Shown: positions 8,554 through 15,785 of the stretch, one piece after another | Position numbering within the stretch: the stretch's first letter is position 1 | Layout: each line of letters opens with the position of its first letter | Source of the DNA: Coriobacteriaceae bacterium AM100-PB1-1D-6A | Lineage (GTDB): Bacteria; Actinomycetota; Coriobacteriia; Coriobacteriales; Coriobacteriaceae | DNA length: 45,533 nt | Reading direction: 5' to 3' | NCBI GenBank assembly: GCA_027660625.1 | Contig: JAQDNC010000009.1 | Span: forward strand, 54,133-99,665 | Position numbers and translations under genes: made by a program | Notes under the pieces: generated by a model | What the model saw: the letters and a program-made list of their open reading frames with translations, nothing else | The model's database searches: none | What the model was told of the DNA's origin: nothing

Positions 8554-9321
8554 CTACTCGCCTGCCTTGACGACCATAGAGGCGAAGTCGGCAGCCTTGA
8601 GCGAAGCGCCGCCCACGAGGGCGCCGTCGACGTCGGGCTTGGCGACGAGCTCGGCGATGTTGCCGGGCTTGGCAGAGCCACCATAGAGAACGCGGATGCC
8701 GTCGGCGAGCTCCTCACCGAACATCTCCTTGAGGGTCTCACGGATAGCGCCGCAGACCTCCTGAGCGTCCTCGGCGGTAGCGGTCTTGCCGGTGCCGATG
8801 GCCCAGATGGGCTCGTAGGCGACGACGACCTGCTTGGGGCAAGTGATCTCGAGACCCTCGAGACCAGCCTTGACCTGGTTCACGACGTGCTCGACATAGG
8901 TGCCGGCCTCGCGGACCTCAAGGGACTCGCCGCAGCAGAAGACAGGAACAAGACCGGCGGCAACGAGGGCCTTGGCCTTCTTGTTCTGATCCTCGTCGGT
9001 CTCGTGGAAGTAATCACGACGCTCGGAGTGACCGATGATGCAGTAGGTGCAGCCAGCGGACTTGAGCATGTCGCAAGAAGACTCACCGGTGAAGGCACCC
9101 TTGGCCTCCCAGTACACGTTCTGTGCACCGAGGGCGATGGGGGCAGCCTGAATACGGTCATGAACCGTGGTGATGTCGATGGTCGGAGGGCAGACGAGCA
9201 CCTCGACGCCAGCCGGAACCTCGGGCAGAGCCTGAGCCAGCTCGTCGGCGAGCTTGGCGGCCTCGGCGACGTCGTTGTTCATCTTCCAGTTACCAGCGAT
9301 AAGAAGGGTGCGATTAGGCAT
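8554..9321 (-). CDS. tpiA: Triosephosphate isomerase
   Basis: Interconverts dihydroxyacetone phosphate and glyceraldehyde-3-phosphate. The 255-residue TIM barrel shows the substrate-binding NWKMN (Asn11, Lys13), the catalytic His in IIGHSERR, the catalytic Glu in AYEPIWAIGTG and the phosphate-binding YGGSAKPGN. The chosen ATG overlaps the pgk stop by 8 nt (ATGCCTAA), which implies coupled translation. A frame extending 63 nt further upstream exists but lies inside pgk and adds non-conserved residues. The gene is followed 5 nt later by gpmI. Confidence 0.95.
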   Translation of the reverse strand: MPNRTLLIAGNWKMNNDVAEAAKLADELAQALPEVPAGVEVLVCPPTIDITTVHDRIQAAPIALGAQNVYWEAKGAFTGESSCDMLKSAGCTYCIIGHSERRDYFHETDEDQNKKAKALVAAGLVPVFCCGESLEVREAGTYVEHVVNQVKAGLEGLEITCPKQVVVAYEPIWAIGTGKTATAEDAQEVCGAIRETLKEMFGEELADGIRVLYGGSAKPGNIAELVAKPDVDGALVGGASLKAADFASMVVKAGE

Positions 9322-10504
9322 CGAGAAGCGCCTCCACTCCGGGCAGGGCCTTACCCTCGACGAGCTCCATGGAAGCGCCACCACCGGTAGAGATCCAGCT
9401 CATCTTGTCGGCCAGGTTGAACTTGTTGACGGCTGCGACAGAGTCGCCACCACCGATGATCGAGGTGCAATCAGCCTCGGCGACAGCCTCGGCGATAGCC
9501 TGGGTGCCGTGAGCGAAGTTATCGAACTCGAAGACGCCCATGGGGCCATTCCAGAACACAGTCTTGGCACCCTTGACAGCCTCGGCGTAGAGCTCCTCGG
9601 TCTTGGGGCCGATGTCCATACCCTCACGGTCGTCGGGGATAGCGTCGGAAGCGACAACCTCGGGGACAGCATCCTCGCCAAAGTGATCAGCAACGCGGTT
9701 GTCGATGGGGAGCAGGATCTTGACGCCCTTCTCCTCGGCCTTCTTGAGCATCTCACCGGCGCGCTCGACCCAGTCCTCTTCCTTGAGGGACTGACCGACG
9801 GACAGGCCCTGAGCCAGGAAGAAGGTGTAGGCCATGCCGCCACCGATGATCAGGGTATCAGCGGAGTCGATGAGGTGATCGAGAACGCCGATCTTGGAGG
9901 AAACCTTGGAACCGCCGACGATGGCGACGAAGGGGCGCTCGGGCTCGGCGAAGATGCCGGTCAGCGTGTCGACCTCCTTCTCGAGCAGGAAGCCGGCGAC
10001 GGCAGGCAGGTAAGCGGCGGGGCCCACGACGGAACCCTGGGCGCGGTGTGCGGTGCCGAAGGCATCGAGAACGAAGACGTCACCATAGGAAGCGAGCTTC
10101 TTGGCGATCTCGGGATCGTTCTTCTTCTCACGCTTGTCAAAACGGACGTTCTCGAGAACGAGGACCTTGCCCGGCTCGACGGCGGCGACAGCCTCGGCGG
10201 CCTTCTCGCCATACGTGTCGGCAACAAAAGCAACGTCAAGGCCAGAGAGCTCAGCGAGCTTCTTGGCGACAGGCTCGAGGGAAAGCTCGGGCTGGAAGCC
10301 AGTGCCCTCAGGACGGCCGAGGTGGCTCATGAGGATGACGCGAGCGTTGTGCTCAACGAGGTAGTTGATGGTGGGCAGGGCAGCCTTGATACGGGTGGTG
10401 TCGCCAACGACGCCATCCTTGATAGGCACGTTGAAGTCAACGCGGACGAGAACGCGCTTGCCGTCGACATCGATGTCGCGGACGGTCTTCTTGGTAAAGG
10501 CCAT
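9314..10504 (-). CDS. pgk: Phosphoglycerate kinase
   Basis: Transfers the acyl phosphate of 1,3-bisphosphoglycerate to ADP, the first ATP-yielding step of lower glycolysis. The 396-residue product has the N-terminal substrate region (VRVDFNVP, then MSHLGRPEG) and the nucleotide-binding half with VAIVGGSKVSSKI and GGGDSVAAVNKF. The ATG at 10504 opens with MAFTKKTVRDIDVDG, the usual start region. The ribosome site is weak (AAAGG about 14 nt upstream). A small stem-loop lies in the leader, and the gap terminator lies between it and gap, so a promoter or read-through must drive this gene. Confidence 0.95.
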   Translation of the reverse strand: MAFTKKTVRDIDVDGKRVLVRVDFNVPIKDGVVGDTTRIKAALPTINYLVEHNARVILMSHLGRPEGTGFQPELSLEPVAKKLAELSGLDVAFVADTYGEKAAEAVAAVEPGKVLVLENVRFDKREKKNDPEIAKKLASYGDVFVLDAFGTAHRAQGSVVGPAAYLPAVAGFLLEKEVDTLTGIFAEPERPFVAIVGGSKVSSKIGVLDHLIDSADTLIIGGGMAYTFFLAQGLSVGQSLKEEDWVERAGEMLKKAEEKGVKILLPIDNRVADHFGEDAVPEVVASDAIPDDREGMDIGPKTEELYAEAVKGAKTVFWNGPMGVFEFDNFAHGTQAIAEAVAEADCTSIIGGGDSVAAVNKFNLADKMSWISTGGGASMELVEGKALPGVEALLDA

Positions 10505-10527
10505 GTTTGCTTCTACCTTTCGTACGT

Positions 10528-10550
10528 GTCTGCCTCCCATTACGGCAGAC
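10528..10550 (-). promoter_or_regulatory. Small stem-loop in the pgk leader
   Basis: Perfect 7-bp arms GTCTGCC (10528-10534) and GGCAGAC (10544-10550) surround a 9-nt loop. They lie between the gap terminator and the pgk start. The position suggests a 5' untranslated-region structure; no function can be assigned. Confidence 0.3.
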
Positions 10551-10560
10551 GATTTCCTAT

Positions 10561-10607
10561 AAAAAGGGCGCGACCCTAGGGTGTAAGCCCTATGAGGCCG
10601 CGCCCTT
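10561..10607 (-). terminator. Intrinsic terminator of gap
   Basis: The 9-bp stem AAGGGCGCG (10564-10572) pairs with CGCGCCCTT (10599-10607). A large loop contains its own CCCTAGGG-type pairing. On the minus strand it is followed by TTTTTATAGG. It starts about 40 nt after the gap stop and separates gap from pgk. Confidence 0.85.
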
Positions 10608-10644
10608 CTTTAGACGCTCAACGAGCTATTCGCTAAAAGCTAAA

Positions 10645-11670
10645 TTAAGCAACGAACTTCTCGAAGTACTTGATGGTGCGGACCATCTGAGAGGTGTAGG
10701 AGTTCTCGTTGTCGTACCAAGAGGTGACCTGAACGAGGGTCTGGCCGTTGCCGAGATCAGAGCACATGGTCTGAGTGGCGTCGAAGATGGAGCCGTGGGT
10801 CTCGCCGACGATGTCGCGGGAGACGATCTGGTCCTCGTTGTAGGCGAAGGTATCGGGGATGGTCTCGGCGTAGGCCTTCATGGCAGCGTTGACCTCGTCG
10901 ACGGTGACCTTCTTGTCAACGACGGCGTAGAGGTTGGTCAGCGAGCCGGTCGGCGTCGGGACGCGCTGGGCGGCACCGATGAGCTTGCCGTTGAGCTCGG
11001 GGAGAACCAGGCCGATGGCCTTGGCAGCGCCCGTGGTGTTCGGGACGATGTTCTCGGAGCAGGCGCGGGAGCGACGGAAGTTGCCCTTGCGCTGCGGGCC
11101 GTCGAGCGGCATCTGGTCGCCGGTGAAGGCGTGGATGGTGGTCATGATGCCGGAGACGATGGGAGCGAAGTCGTTCAGGCCCTTGGCCATCGGGGCGAGG
11201 CAGTTGGTGGTGCAGGAAGCAGCGGAGATGATGTTGTCCTCAGCGGTCAGCGTCTCATGGTTGACGTTGTACACGATGGTGGGCAGATCGCTGCCGGCCG
11301 GAGCGGAGATGACGACCTTCTTGGCGCCAGCGTTGATGTGGGCCTGAGCCTTAGCCTTGCTGGTGTAGAAGCCGGTGCACTCGAGAACGACGTCGACGTC
11401 GAGGTCGCCCCAAGGCAGGTTGTTGGCGTCGGCCTCCTTGTAGATCTTGATCTCCTTGCCGTCAACGGTGATGGAATCCTCGCCAGCGACGACCTCGTGA
11501 TCGCGAGCATAGTTGCCCTGCGTGGAGTCGTACTTCAGCAGGTAAGCGAGCATATCGGGAGAGGTGAGGTCGTTGATAGCGACGATCTCGGAGCCCTCAT
11601 GACCGAACATCTGGCGGAAGGCCAGACGACCGATGCGACCGAAGCCGTTAATAGCAACCTTTACTGCCAT
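10645..11670 (-). CDS. gap: Type I glyceraldehyde-3-phosphate dehydrogenase
   Basis: Oxidises glyceraldehyde-3-phosphate to 1,3-bisphosphoglycerate, normally with NAD. The 341-residue enzyme shows the dinucleotide-binding GFGRIGR (9-15), the active-site SCTTNC with catalytic Cys153, and the C-terminal [14 protein letters not shown]. The ATG is preceded by AAAGGAGACACA, which fixes the start over a longer in-frame extension. A terminator follows, so it is a single-gene transcript upstream of pgk. Repeated GTTAAA elements upstream could be an operator. Confidence 0.95.
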   Translation of the reverse strand: MAVKVAINGFGRIGRLAFRQMFGHEGSEIVAINDLTSPDMLAYLLKYDSTQGNYARDHEVVAGEDSITVDGKEIKIYKEADANNLPWGDLDVDVVLECTGFYTSKAKAQAHINAGAKKVVISAPAGSDLPTIVYNVNHETLTAEDNIISAASCTTNCLAPMAKGLNDFAPIVSGIMTTIHAFTGDQMPLDGPQRKGNFRRSRACSENIVPNTTGAAKAIGLVLPELNGKLIGAAQRVPTPTGSLTNLYAVVDKKVTVDEVNAAMKAYAETIPDTFAYNEDQIVSRDIVGETHGSIFDATQTMCSDLGNGQTLVQVTSWYDNENSYTSQMVRTIKYFEKFVA

Positions 11671-11802
11671 TGTGTCTCCTTTCGTAAGGCCCCCGCAAGC
11701 TACAGCGCCTGCCGTTGAGGCCCACAAACTAACCACTCGCCTAATATACCTTTTTTTTGGCTTGAATTTCACGAGAATGCTCGAAATTGAAAATCAAATT
11801 TG

Positions 11803-11820
11803 CGTTAAAACGCTTTAACG
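11803..11820. promoter_or_regulatory. Operator-like inverted repeat upstream of gap
   Basis: CGTTAAA (11803-11809) and TTTAACG (11814-11820) are perfect complements with a 4-nt spacer. Two more GTTAAA copies occur nearby, at 11833 and 11858. The site is about 135 nt upstream of the gap start, in the whiA-gap intergenic region. A TATATT box near 11741-11746 on the minus strand could be the gap -10 element, but no good -35 accompanies it. A role in regulation is inference. Confidence 0.35.
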
Positions 11821-11863
11821 TATAAAACAGCAGTTAAACCACCATAAAAGCTATTGCGTTAAA

Positions 11864-12793
11864 CTACCCGCTTGCTTCAATGAGCTTTTCAAGGCGCAAA
11901 ACACGGTGATACAAGGCCGACTTCGACAAAGGAGGGTCGGCCATTTCCCCCAAATCTCGCAGTGAGAGATCGGGGTAACGCTCGCGTAAGTCACAAAAAA
12001 CTGCCAGAGCGTCCGGCAGCGTTTCGCGCAAACCGCGCCGATCAAGCTCATCGATGAGCGCAAGCTGATGTTGGGCGGCACCGGCACTTCTGGTCTGGTT
12101 GGCAAGCTCTGCGTTCACGCGACGATTCACGTCGTTCTTCACCAGCTTAACCGCGCGGGCCTCTTCAATCTCGGCAACGCTGCGCTTGGCGCCAATCAGC
12201 TGTAACAGACGTTTAATCTCCTCGGCACTCTTGATGTACACGGCATACGAGCCGCGACGCGCATTGACGCGGGCGTGAACTCCAATCTGCTCCAGAAGGT
12301 CGCAAAGTCCCTTTGCATACTCCTCGCCCTGAACCGCGATCTCCAAATGAAAATCGCCACGCGGGTCGGCAACAAAGCCTCCGGCAATCAGCGCACCGCG
12401 AATATAGGCGAGCCTGCAGCAAGGACGGGCGACGATGTGGCGCGGCACACCCGCGACGAGCCCTCCCCTACGGTCGAGAATGCCCAGCAGCACCAGAGCC
12501 TTATCCAAATCGGGCTGATCGGGCAAGGTGATGAGATAGTTTCGTACCTTGTGCAGGACCGACTTACGAACCGTGAATTCGGTCTTGAGCTTAAGGATAC
12601 GATGCGTCAGCGCAATCATCGTGCGCGCCACAGCACCCGTCTCGGTCGCGACCGTCAAGCGGTACCGTCCCGAGCCCGCCAGCGAAAGCGTGCCGCTCAC
12701 ACGCGTTAGCGCAGCAAGCGTCGACAAATCGCAGTATTCGCATTCTGGTTCGCAGCGCGCAAGCTCGTCACGCACCTCAGCGGTAAACGACAT
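11864..12793 (-). CDS. whiA: DNA-binding protein WhiA
   Basis: WhiA is a conserved Gram-positive DNA-binding protein. In Streptomyces it is a sporulation regulator; in Bacillus it is linked to cell division and chromosome segregation. The 309-residue protein has the N-terminal MSFTAEVRDELAR start, a degenerate homing-endonuclease-like domain (about 20-210, with RRGGLVAG and YIRGALIAGGFVADPRGDFHLE) and a C-terminal helix-turn-helix (about 225-309, LSLRDLGEMADPPLSKSALYHRVLRLEKL). It starts 6 nt after the rapZ stop, so the two are co-transcribed. Confidence 0.95.
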   Translation of the reverse strand: MSFTAEVRDELARCEPECEYCDLSTLAALTRVSGTLSLAGSGRYRLTVATETGAVARTMIALTHRILKLKTEFTVRKSVLHKVRNYLITLPDQPDLDKALVLLGILDRRGGLVAGVPRHIVARPCCRLAYIRGALIAGGFVADPRGDFHLEIAVQGEEYAKGLCDLLEQIGVHARVNARRGSYAVYIKSAEEIKRLLQLIGAKRSVAEIEEARAVKLVKNDVNRRVNAELANQTRSAGAAQHQLALIDELDRRGLRETLPDALAVFCDLRERYPDLSLRDLGEMADPPLSKSALYHRVLRLEKLIEASG

Positions 12794-12799
12794 GTAAAC

Positions 12800-13720
12800 C
12801 TATGCCTTCGTGTTGGCACGCGACAGGTCACGGTGGGAGATGCTCACATGATACTGAGCACCCTCCAGGTAGCGGGCCGTGGCCTCGGCAATGGCGACGC
12901 TACGGTGCTGTCCGCCTGTGCAGCCGATAGCAATGGAAAGCTGCGGCTTGCCCTCTGCGATATAACCCGGCATGACCGTATCGAGCAGCTGAGTCCAGGC
13001 CTTCCAGAACTCCTGGGTCTTGGGGTGGTCCAAGACAAAATCGGAGACCTTCTTATCGAGACCGGTCATGGTGCGCATCTCGGGATCGTAGAAAGGATTG
13101 GGCAAGAAGCGAACATCGATCATGATATCCGCCTCGATGGGCATGCCATGCTTAAAGCCAAACGAGAACACGTGGACATCCATAAGCTGCTGGTCGGACA
13201 GCTCGGAAAAAGCCATGCGCAGCTTGTTGCGCAAGGCAGAAGTGCGCAAGCGGCTCGTGTCGATAATCATATCGGCTCGATCGCGAACGCCCTGCAGCTG
13301 CAGACGTTCACGCTGAATAGCGTCGGCCGTGGTCTCCCCCGGCTTTGCAATGGGATGGCGACGACGGTTTTCGCTATACCGGCGAATCAGCACCTCGTCA
13401 GACGCCTCGAGAAACACAATGTCGCAGCTCATCTCGCGCTCTTCCAGTGCGGCAACAGCATCGAGCAGTTCATCGAACAAGCCCTGGCTACGCAGGTCGC
13501 AGGTAACGGCAAGGTGCCTGCCCACGCCCGTATTGATGCCAACGAGCTCAGCAAGCTGGGCAATCAGGCGTGGGGGCAGGTTGTCGATACAAAAATAGCC
13601 CATGTCCTCAAACACATGCATGGCTTGCGTTCGGCCCGAGCCGGACATTCCGGTGATGATAACGATATCGGGGATACGCTCCGAGCGCTCCGCCGCATCC
13701 ATGGCATCTCCCTTTTGCAT
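12800..13720 (-). CDS. rapZ: RNase adapter RapZ / YvcJ-family nucleotide-binding protein
   Basis: RapZ-family proteins bind nucleotides. In E. coli RapZ steers RNase E to a small RNA controlling GlcN-6-P synthase; the role in actinobacteria is less clear. The 306-residue protein has a P-loop GMSGSGRT (24-31) with Arg in place of the usual Lys, as in many actinobacterial homologues. The C-terminal signature is GCTGGQHRSV. Two starts are plausible. The ATG at 13720 has AGGAGG 5 nt upstream; the ATG at 13702 has AAGGGAG 5 nt upstream and opens with MDAAERSERIP. I list the longer. A terminator-like hairpin lies only 19 nt upstream. Confidence 0.92.
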   Translation of the reverse strand: MQKGDAMDAAERSERIPDIVIITGMSGSGRTQAMHVFEDMGYFCIDNLPPRLIAQLAELVGINTGVGRHLAVTCDLRSQGLFDELLDAVAALEEREMSCDIVFLEASDEVLIRRYSENRRRHPIAKPGETTADAIQRERLQLQGVRDRADMIIDTSRLRTSALRNKLRMAFSELSDQQLMDVHVFSFGFKHGMPIEADIMIDVRFLPNPFYDPEMRTMTGLDKKVSDFVLDHPKTQEFWKAWTQLLDTVMPGYIAEGKPQLSIAIGCTGGQHRSVAIAEATARYLEGAQYHVSISHRDLSRANTKA

Positions 13721-13730
13721 GTGTGCCTCC

Positions 13731-13768
13731 TAAAATAAGCGCGGGACCCGGCCAGCGGATCCCGCGCG
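13731..13768 (-). terminator. Terminator-like hairpin between nanE and rapZ
   Basis: The 8-bp arms GCGCGGGA (13739-13746) and TCCCGCGC (13760-13767) are perfect complements, with extra CCGG-type pairing inside. On the minus strand they are followed by TTATTTTA, which merges into the rapZ ribosome binding site. It probably ends the nan transcript. A TATACT box on the minus strand (13786-13791) lies upstream of the hairpin, so it could also sit in a rapZ leader. Confidence 0.7.
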
Positions 13769-13818
13769 ATCAATTGCCTTTATTGAGTATACCGCCCCAA
13801 GCGGATACAAGGCCCGTC

Positions 13819-14505
13819 TTACGCCTCAAGCGCAGCCTTGAACCAACTTGTAATACTCGTGGGGTGCGTGATAGCGGTGCCGACGACAACGGCCCACGCG
13901 CCGGCGTCGATTGCAGCGCGAGCCTCCTCGGGCGTATGCACGCGACCCTCGCAAATGATGGGAAGGCCGGGAAATTCCTCGGTCGCCTGACGCAGGAGCG
14001 GCAGGTCGGGGCCATCGGCCATGGTGCAGTCGATGGCGGCGACACCGTGAGAGAGTGTGGTGGATACCAGGTCGAAGCCCATATCAACCGCACGGCGAAT
14101 GTCCTCGATGGTGGCACAATCCGCCATCAGGAGCACACCCTCCTCGTGCAGCGGGCGGAAGGTATCCTCGACCGACTTGCCATCGGGACGCGGACGATCG
14201 GTGGCGTCGATCGCCACGATATCGGCACCCGCAGCAACGCAGGCACGAGCGTGACGCAGCGTCGGCGTGATGTAAACGCCCTCGTGCCCGTCCTTCCACA
14301 GACCGATGACGGGAACCTCACAGCGACCCTTAATGGCGGCAATGTCGGCAAGGCCCTGGCAGCGAATGGCGGCGGCGCCGCCAAGCTCGCAAGCGCGAGA
14401 CATTTGAGCCATGGTCTCGGGCGTACGAAGCGGCTCGCCCATATACGCCTGAACGCTCACGACGAGCTTGCCCTTCAGGGACTGGATCAAAGGATCAACG
14501 GTCAT
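13819..14505 (-). CDS. nanE: N-acetylmannosamine-6-phosphate 2-epimerase
   Basis: Converts ManNAc-6-phosphate to GlcNAc-6-phosphate, the third step of sialic acid catabolism. The 228-residue TIM-barrel protein shows the NanE segments AAAIRCQG, GLWKDGHEGVYITP (probable catalytic Lys71), AGADIVAIDAT, STTLSHG and ICEGRVHTPEEA. The ATG at 14505 gives the usual N-terminus and length. A GTG 39 nt upstream is possible but lies inside a long inverted repeat. The ribosome site (AAAGG about 11 nt upstream) is weak. It is the last gene of the nan unit and is followed by a terminator. Confidence 0.92.
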   Translation of the reverse strand: MTVDPLIQSLKGKLVVSVQAYMGEPLRTPETMAQMSRACELGGAAAIRCQGLADIAAIKGRCEVPVIGLWKDGHEGVYITPTLRHARACVAAGADIVAIDATDRPRPDGKSVEDTFRPLHEEGVLLMADCATIEDIRRAVDMGFDLVSTTLSHGVAAIDCTMADGPDLPLLRQATEEFPGLPIICEGRVHTPEEARAAIDAGAWAVVVGTAITHPTSITSWFKAALEA

Positions 14506-14530
14506 GTTCGACTCAACCTTTCTCAAAACA

Positions 14531-14628
14531 GCCTTCTGAGACACCGCACCTTGACGTTCAAACCGTCGCTCGCGTACCGAAGTACGCTTCGCTCCTCTTT
14601 CACGTCAATCTGCGGCACCTCAGAAGGC
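14531..14628 (-). repeat. Long inverted repeat between nanK and nanE
   Basis: A 98-bp structure fills most of the 140-bp gap. The outer arms 14531-14548 and 14611-14628 match at 15 of 18 positions; the three mismatches become G-U pairs when read as minus-strand RNA. TTGACGT/ACGTCAA pairs continue inward, and the tip is GCGTAC-CGAA-GTACGC (14572-14587). On the minus strand it is followed by TGTTTTGAG, a short U-tract. It could be a partial terminator, an RNA-stability element or a small repeat element. It lies just before nanE's ribosome site. Confidence 0.65.
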
Positions 14629-14645
14629 GCACTTGGTAGTTATGT

Positions 14646-15611
14646 TTACTTCAACGATGCAAGAAGGTGTTCGGCGGCACCGATGAGCGGCGCGTCGCCC
14701 TCCAGAGAGCCGATGAGAATCGGCGTGTCCTGAAGCGGGTCGAGCGCCTGGCTGGCATAGCCCTCGTGCACCGAGTCCTTCCACGTCTGTGAACGCCAAT
14801 CGGGACCTTGGTGAATCACGCCGCCCGAAAGCACGATGACCTCAGGGTCCAGGATGTTAGCGAGCGAGCCCAGGCTGGCGCCCAGCGCAAAGCCGGCGTC
14901 ATGAATGACCTCGGTCGCCTTTGCGTCGCCTGCGCGGCACAGGTCGTTCACGTCACGGCCGACCGAAGGACGGCTGGGGTCGACGCGGCCAAAACGCTCA
15001 TCGTACATGCGCCCGATTGATGTTCCGGAAGCAACCGACTCCAGATGGCCGGAACGCCCGCAGGCGCAGGGAATGCCGGCGGCAGCCGAGCACTCGATGT
15101 GGCCCATATGGCCGGCAGCACCATGGAAGCCCTGCATCACGCGGCCGTTCTCGACATATGCGCCGCCGATGCCCGTACCGATGCCCAAACACAAGACGGA
15201 GAACTTGCCCTTGCCGACGCCCCAGTGGGCCTCGCCCAGAGCATGAGCCTGCACGTCGCCTACAACGGCAACGGGAAGGCCGAGGTCCTCGCGCAGACGC
15301 GGCCCCAACTGAACGCCGGACCAGCCGGGCATAATCTCATTGGCATACGCGATGGCGCCCGTCTTGGGGTCGACGACACCGGCAGCGCCGATGCCAACTC
15401 CGAGGACCTCGACATCGGGATTTGCCTCAAGAGCTGCCTTGATAGACGCCTCGATGCGCTGGAAGACCGCTTCGCCACCCTCCTGGGCCTCGGTGGGAAC
15501 CTCAGCCTCAAAAACGGGATGGGGCACACCGCCGTCAGCCGGGTACTCCATGATGGCAGTCGCGATCTTAGTTCCGCCGATATCGACAGAGCAGACGTAC
15601 TTGTTCTCCAT
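14646..15611 (-). CDS. nanK: ROK-family sugar kinase, probable N-acetylmannosamine kinase
   Basis: Probably phosphorylates ManNAc to ManNAc-6-phosphate, the second step of sialic acid catabolism. The 321-residue protein has the ATP-binding DIGGTK (10-15), GIGTGIGGAYVENG (143-156) and AGHMGHIE (166-173). AGHxGH in place of the common AGExGH is, as far as I recall, also found in E. coli NanK. The zinc motif reads CACGRSGHLE (182-191): two cysteines remain, and His189 stands where the third cysteine usually is. The chosen ATG has AAGGAG 6 nt upstream. Substrate is inferred from flanking nanA and nanE; glucokinase-type ROK proteins look similar. Confidence 0.85.
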   Translation of the reverse strand: MENKYVCSVDIGGTKIATAIMEYPADGGVPHPVFEAEVPTEAQEGGEAVFQRIEASIKAALEANPDVEVLGVGIGAAGVVDPKTGAIAYANEIMPGWSGVQLGPRLREDLGLPVAVVGDVQAHALGEAHWGVGKGKFSVLCLGIGTGIGGAYVENGRVMQGFHGAAGHMGHIECSAAAGIPCACGRSGHLESVASGTSIGRMYDERFGRVDPSRPSVGRDVNDLCRAGDAKATEVIHDAGFALGASLGSLANILDPEVIVLSGGVIHQGPDWRSQTWKDSVHEGYASQALDPLQDTPILIGSLEGDAPLIGAAEHLLASLK

Positions 15612-15676
15612 GTCGTTCTCCTTCGGAGACAAAACAACTACAGGAAATGCGCCGTCAGGCTAGCCGTCACAGCGCG

Positions 15677-15785
15677 GTAAAGGTTTTCCAGGTGCCCGAG
15701 ATCGCCGAGAAACCGTGCGGCCATTGGCCTAATGGGTCATGGCCGCACGGTTGAACGGCGAGGTCGGGTGCCTGGGAAAGCTTTA
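15677..15785 (-). repeat. Long imperfect inverted repeat between nanA and nanK
   Basis: Arms of about 45 bp (15678-15723 and 15739-15784) pair at roughly three quarters of positions. The innermost 15 bp, AACCGTGCGGCCATT-like, pair almost perfectly around a short loop. The outer end of one arm reaches the nanA stop codon. There is no convincing U-tract, so it is less like a terminator than like a processing or stability hairpin. Its architecture parallels the nanK-nanE repeat although the sequences differ. Confidence 0.6.

Noticed and set aside
14506..14544. Upstream GTG start for nanE
   Set aside because: It would place the first 13 residues in the arm of the long inverted repeat, and they match nothing conserved. 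The ATG at 14505 gives the standard NanE N-terminus.
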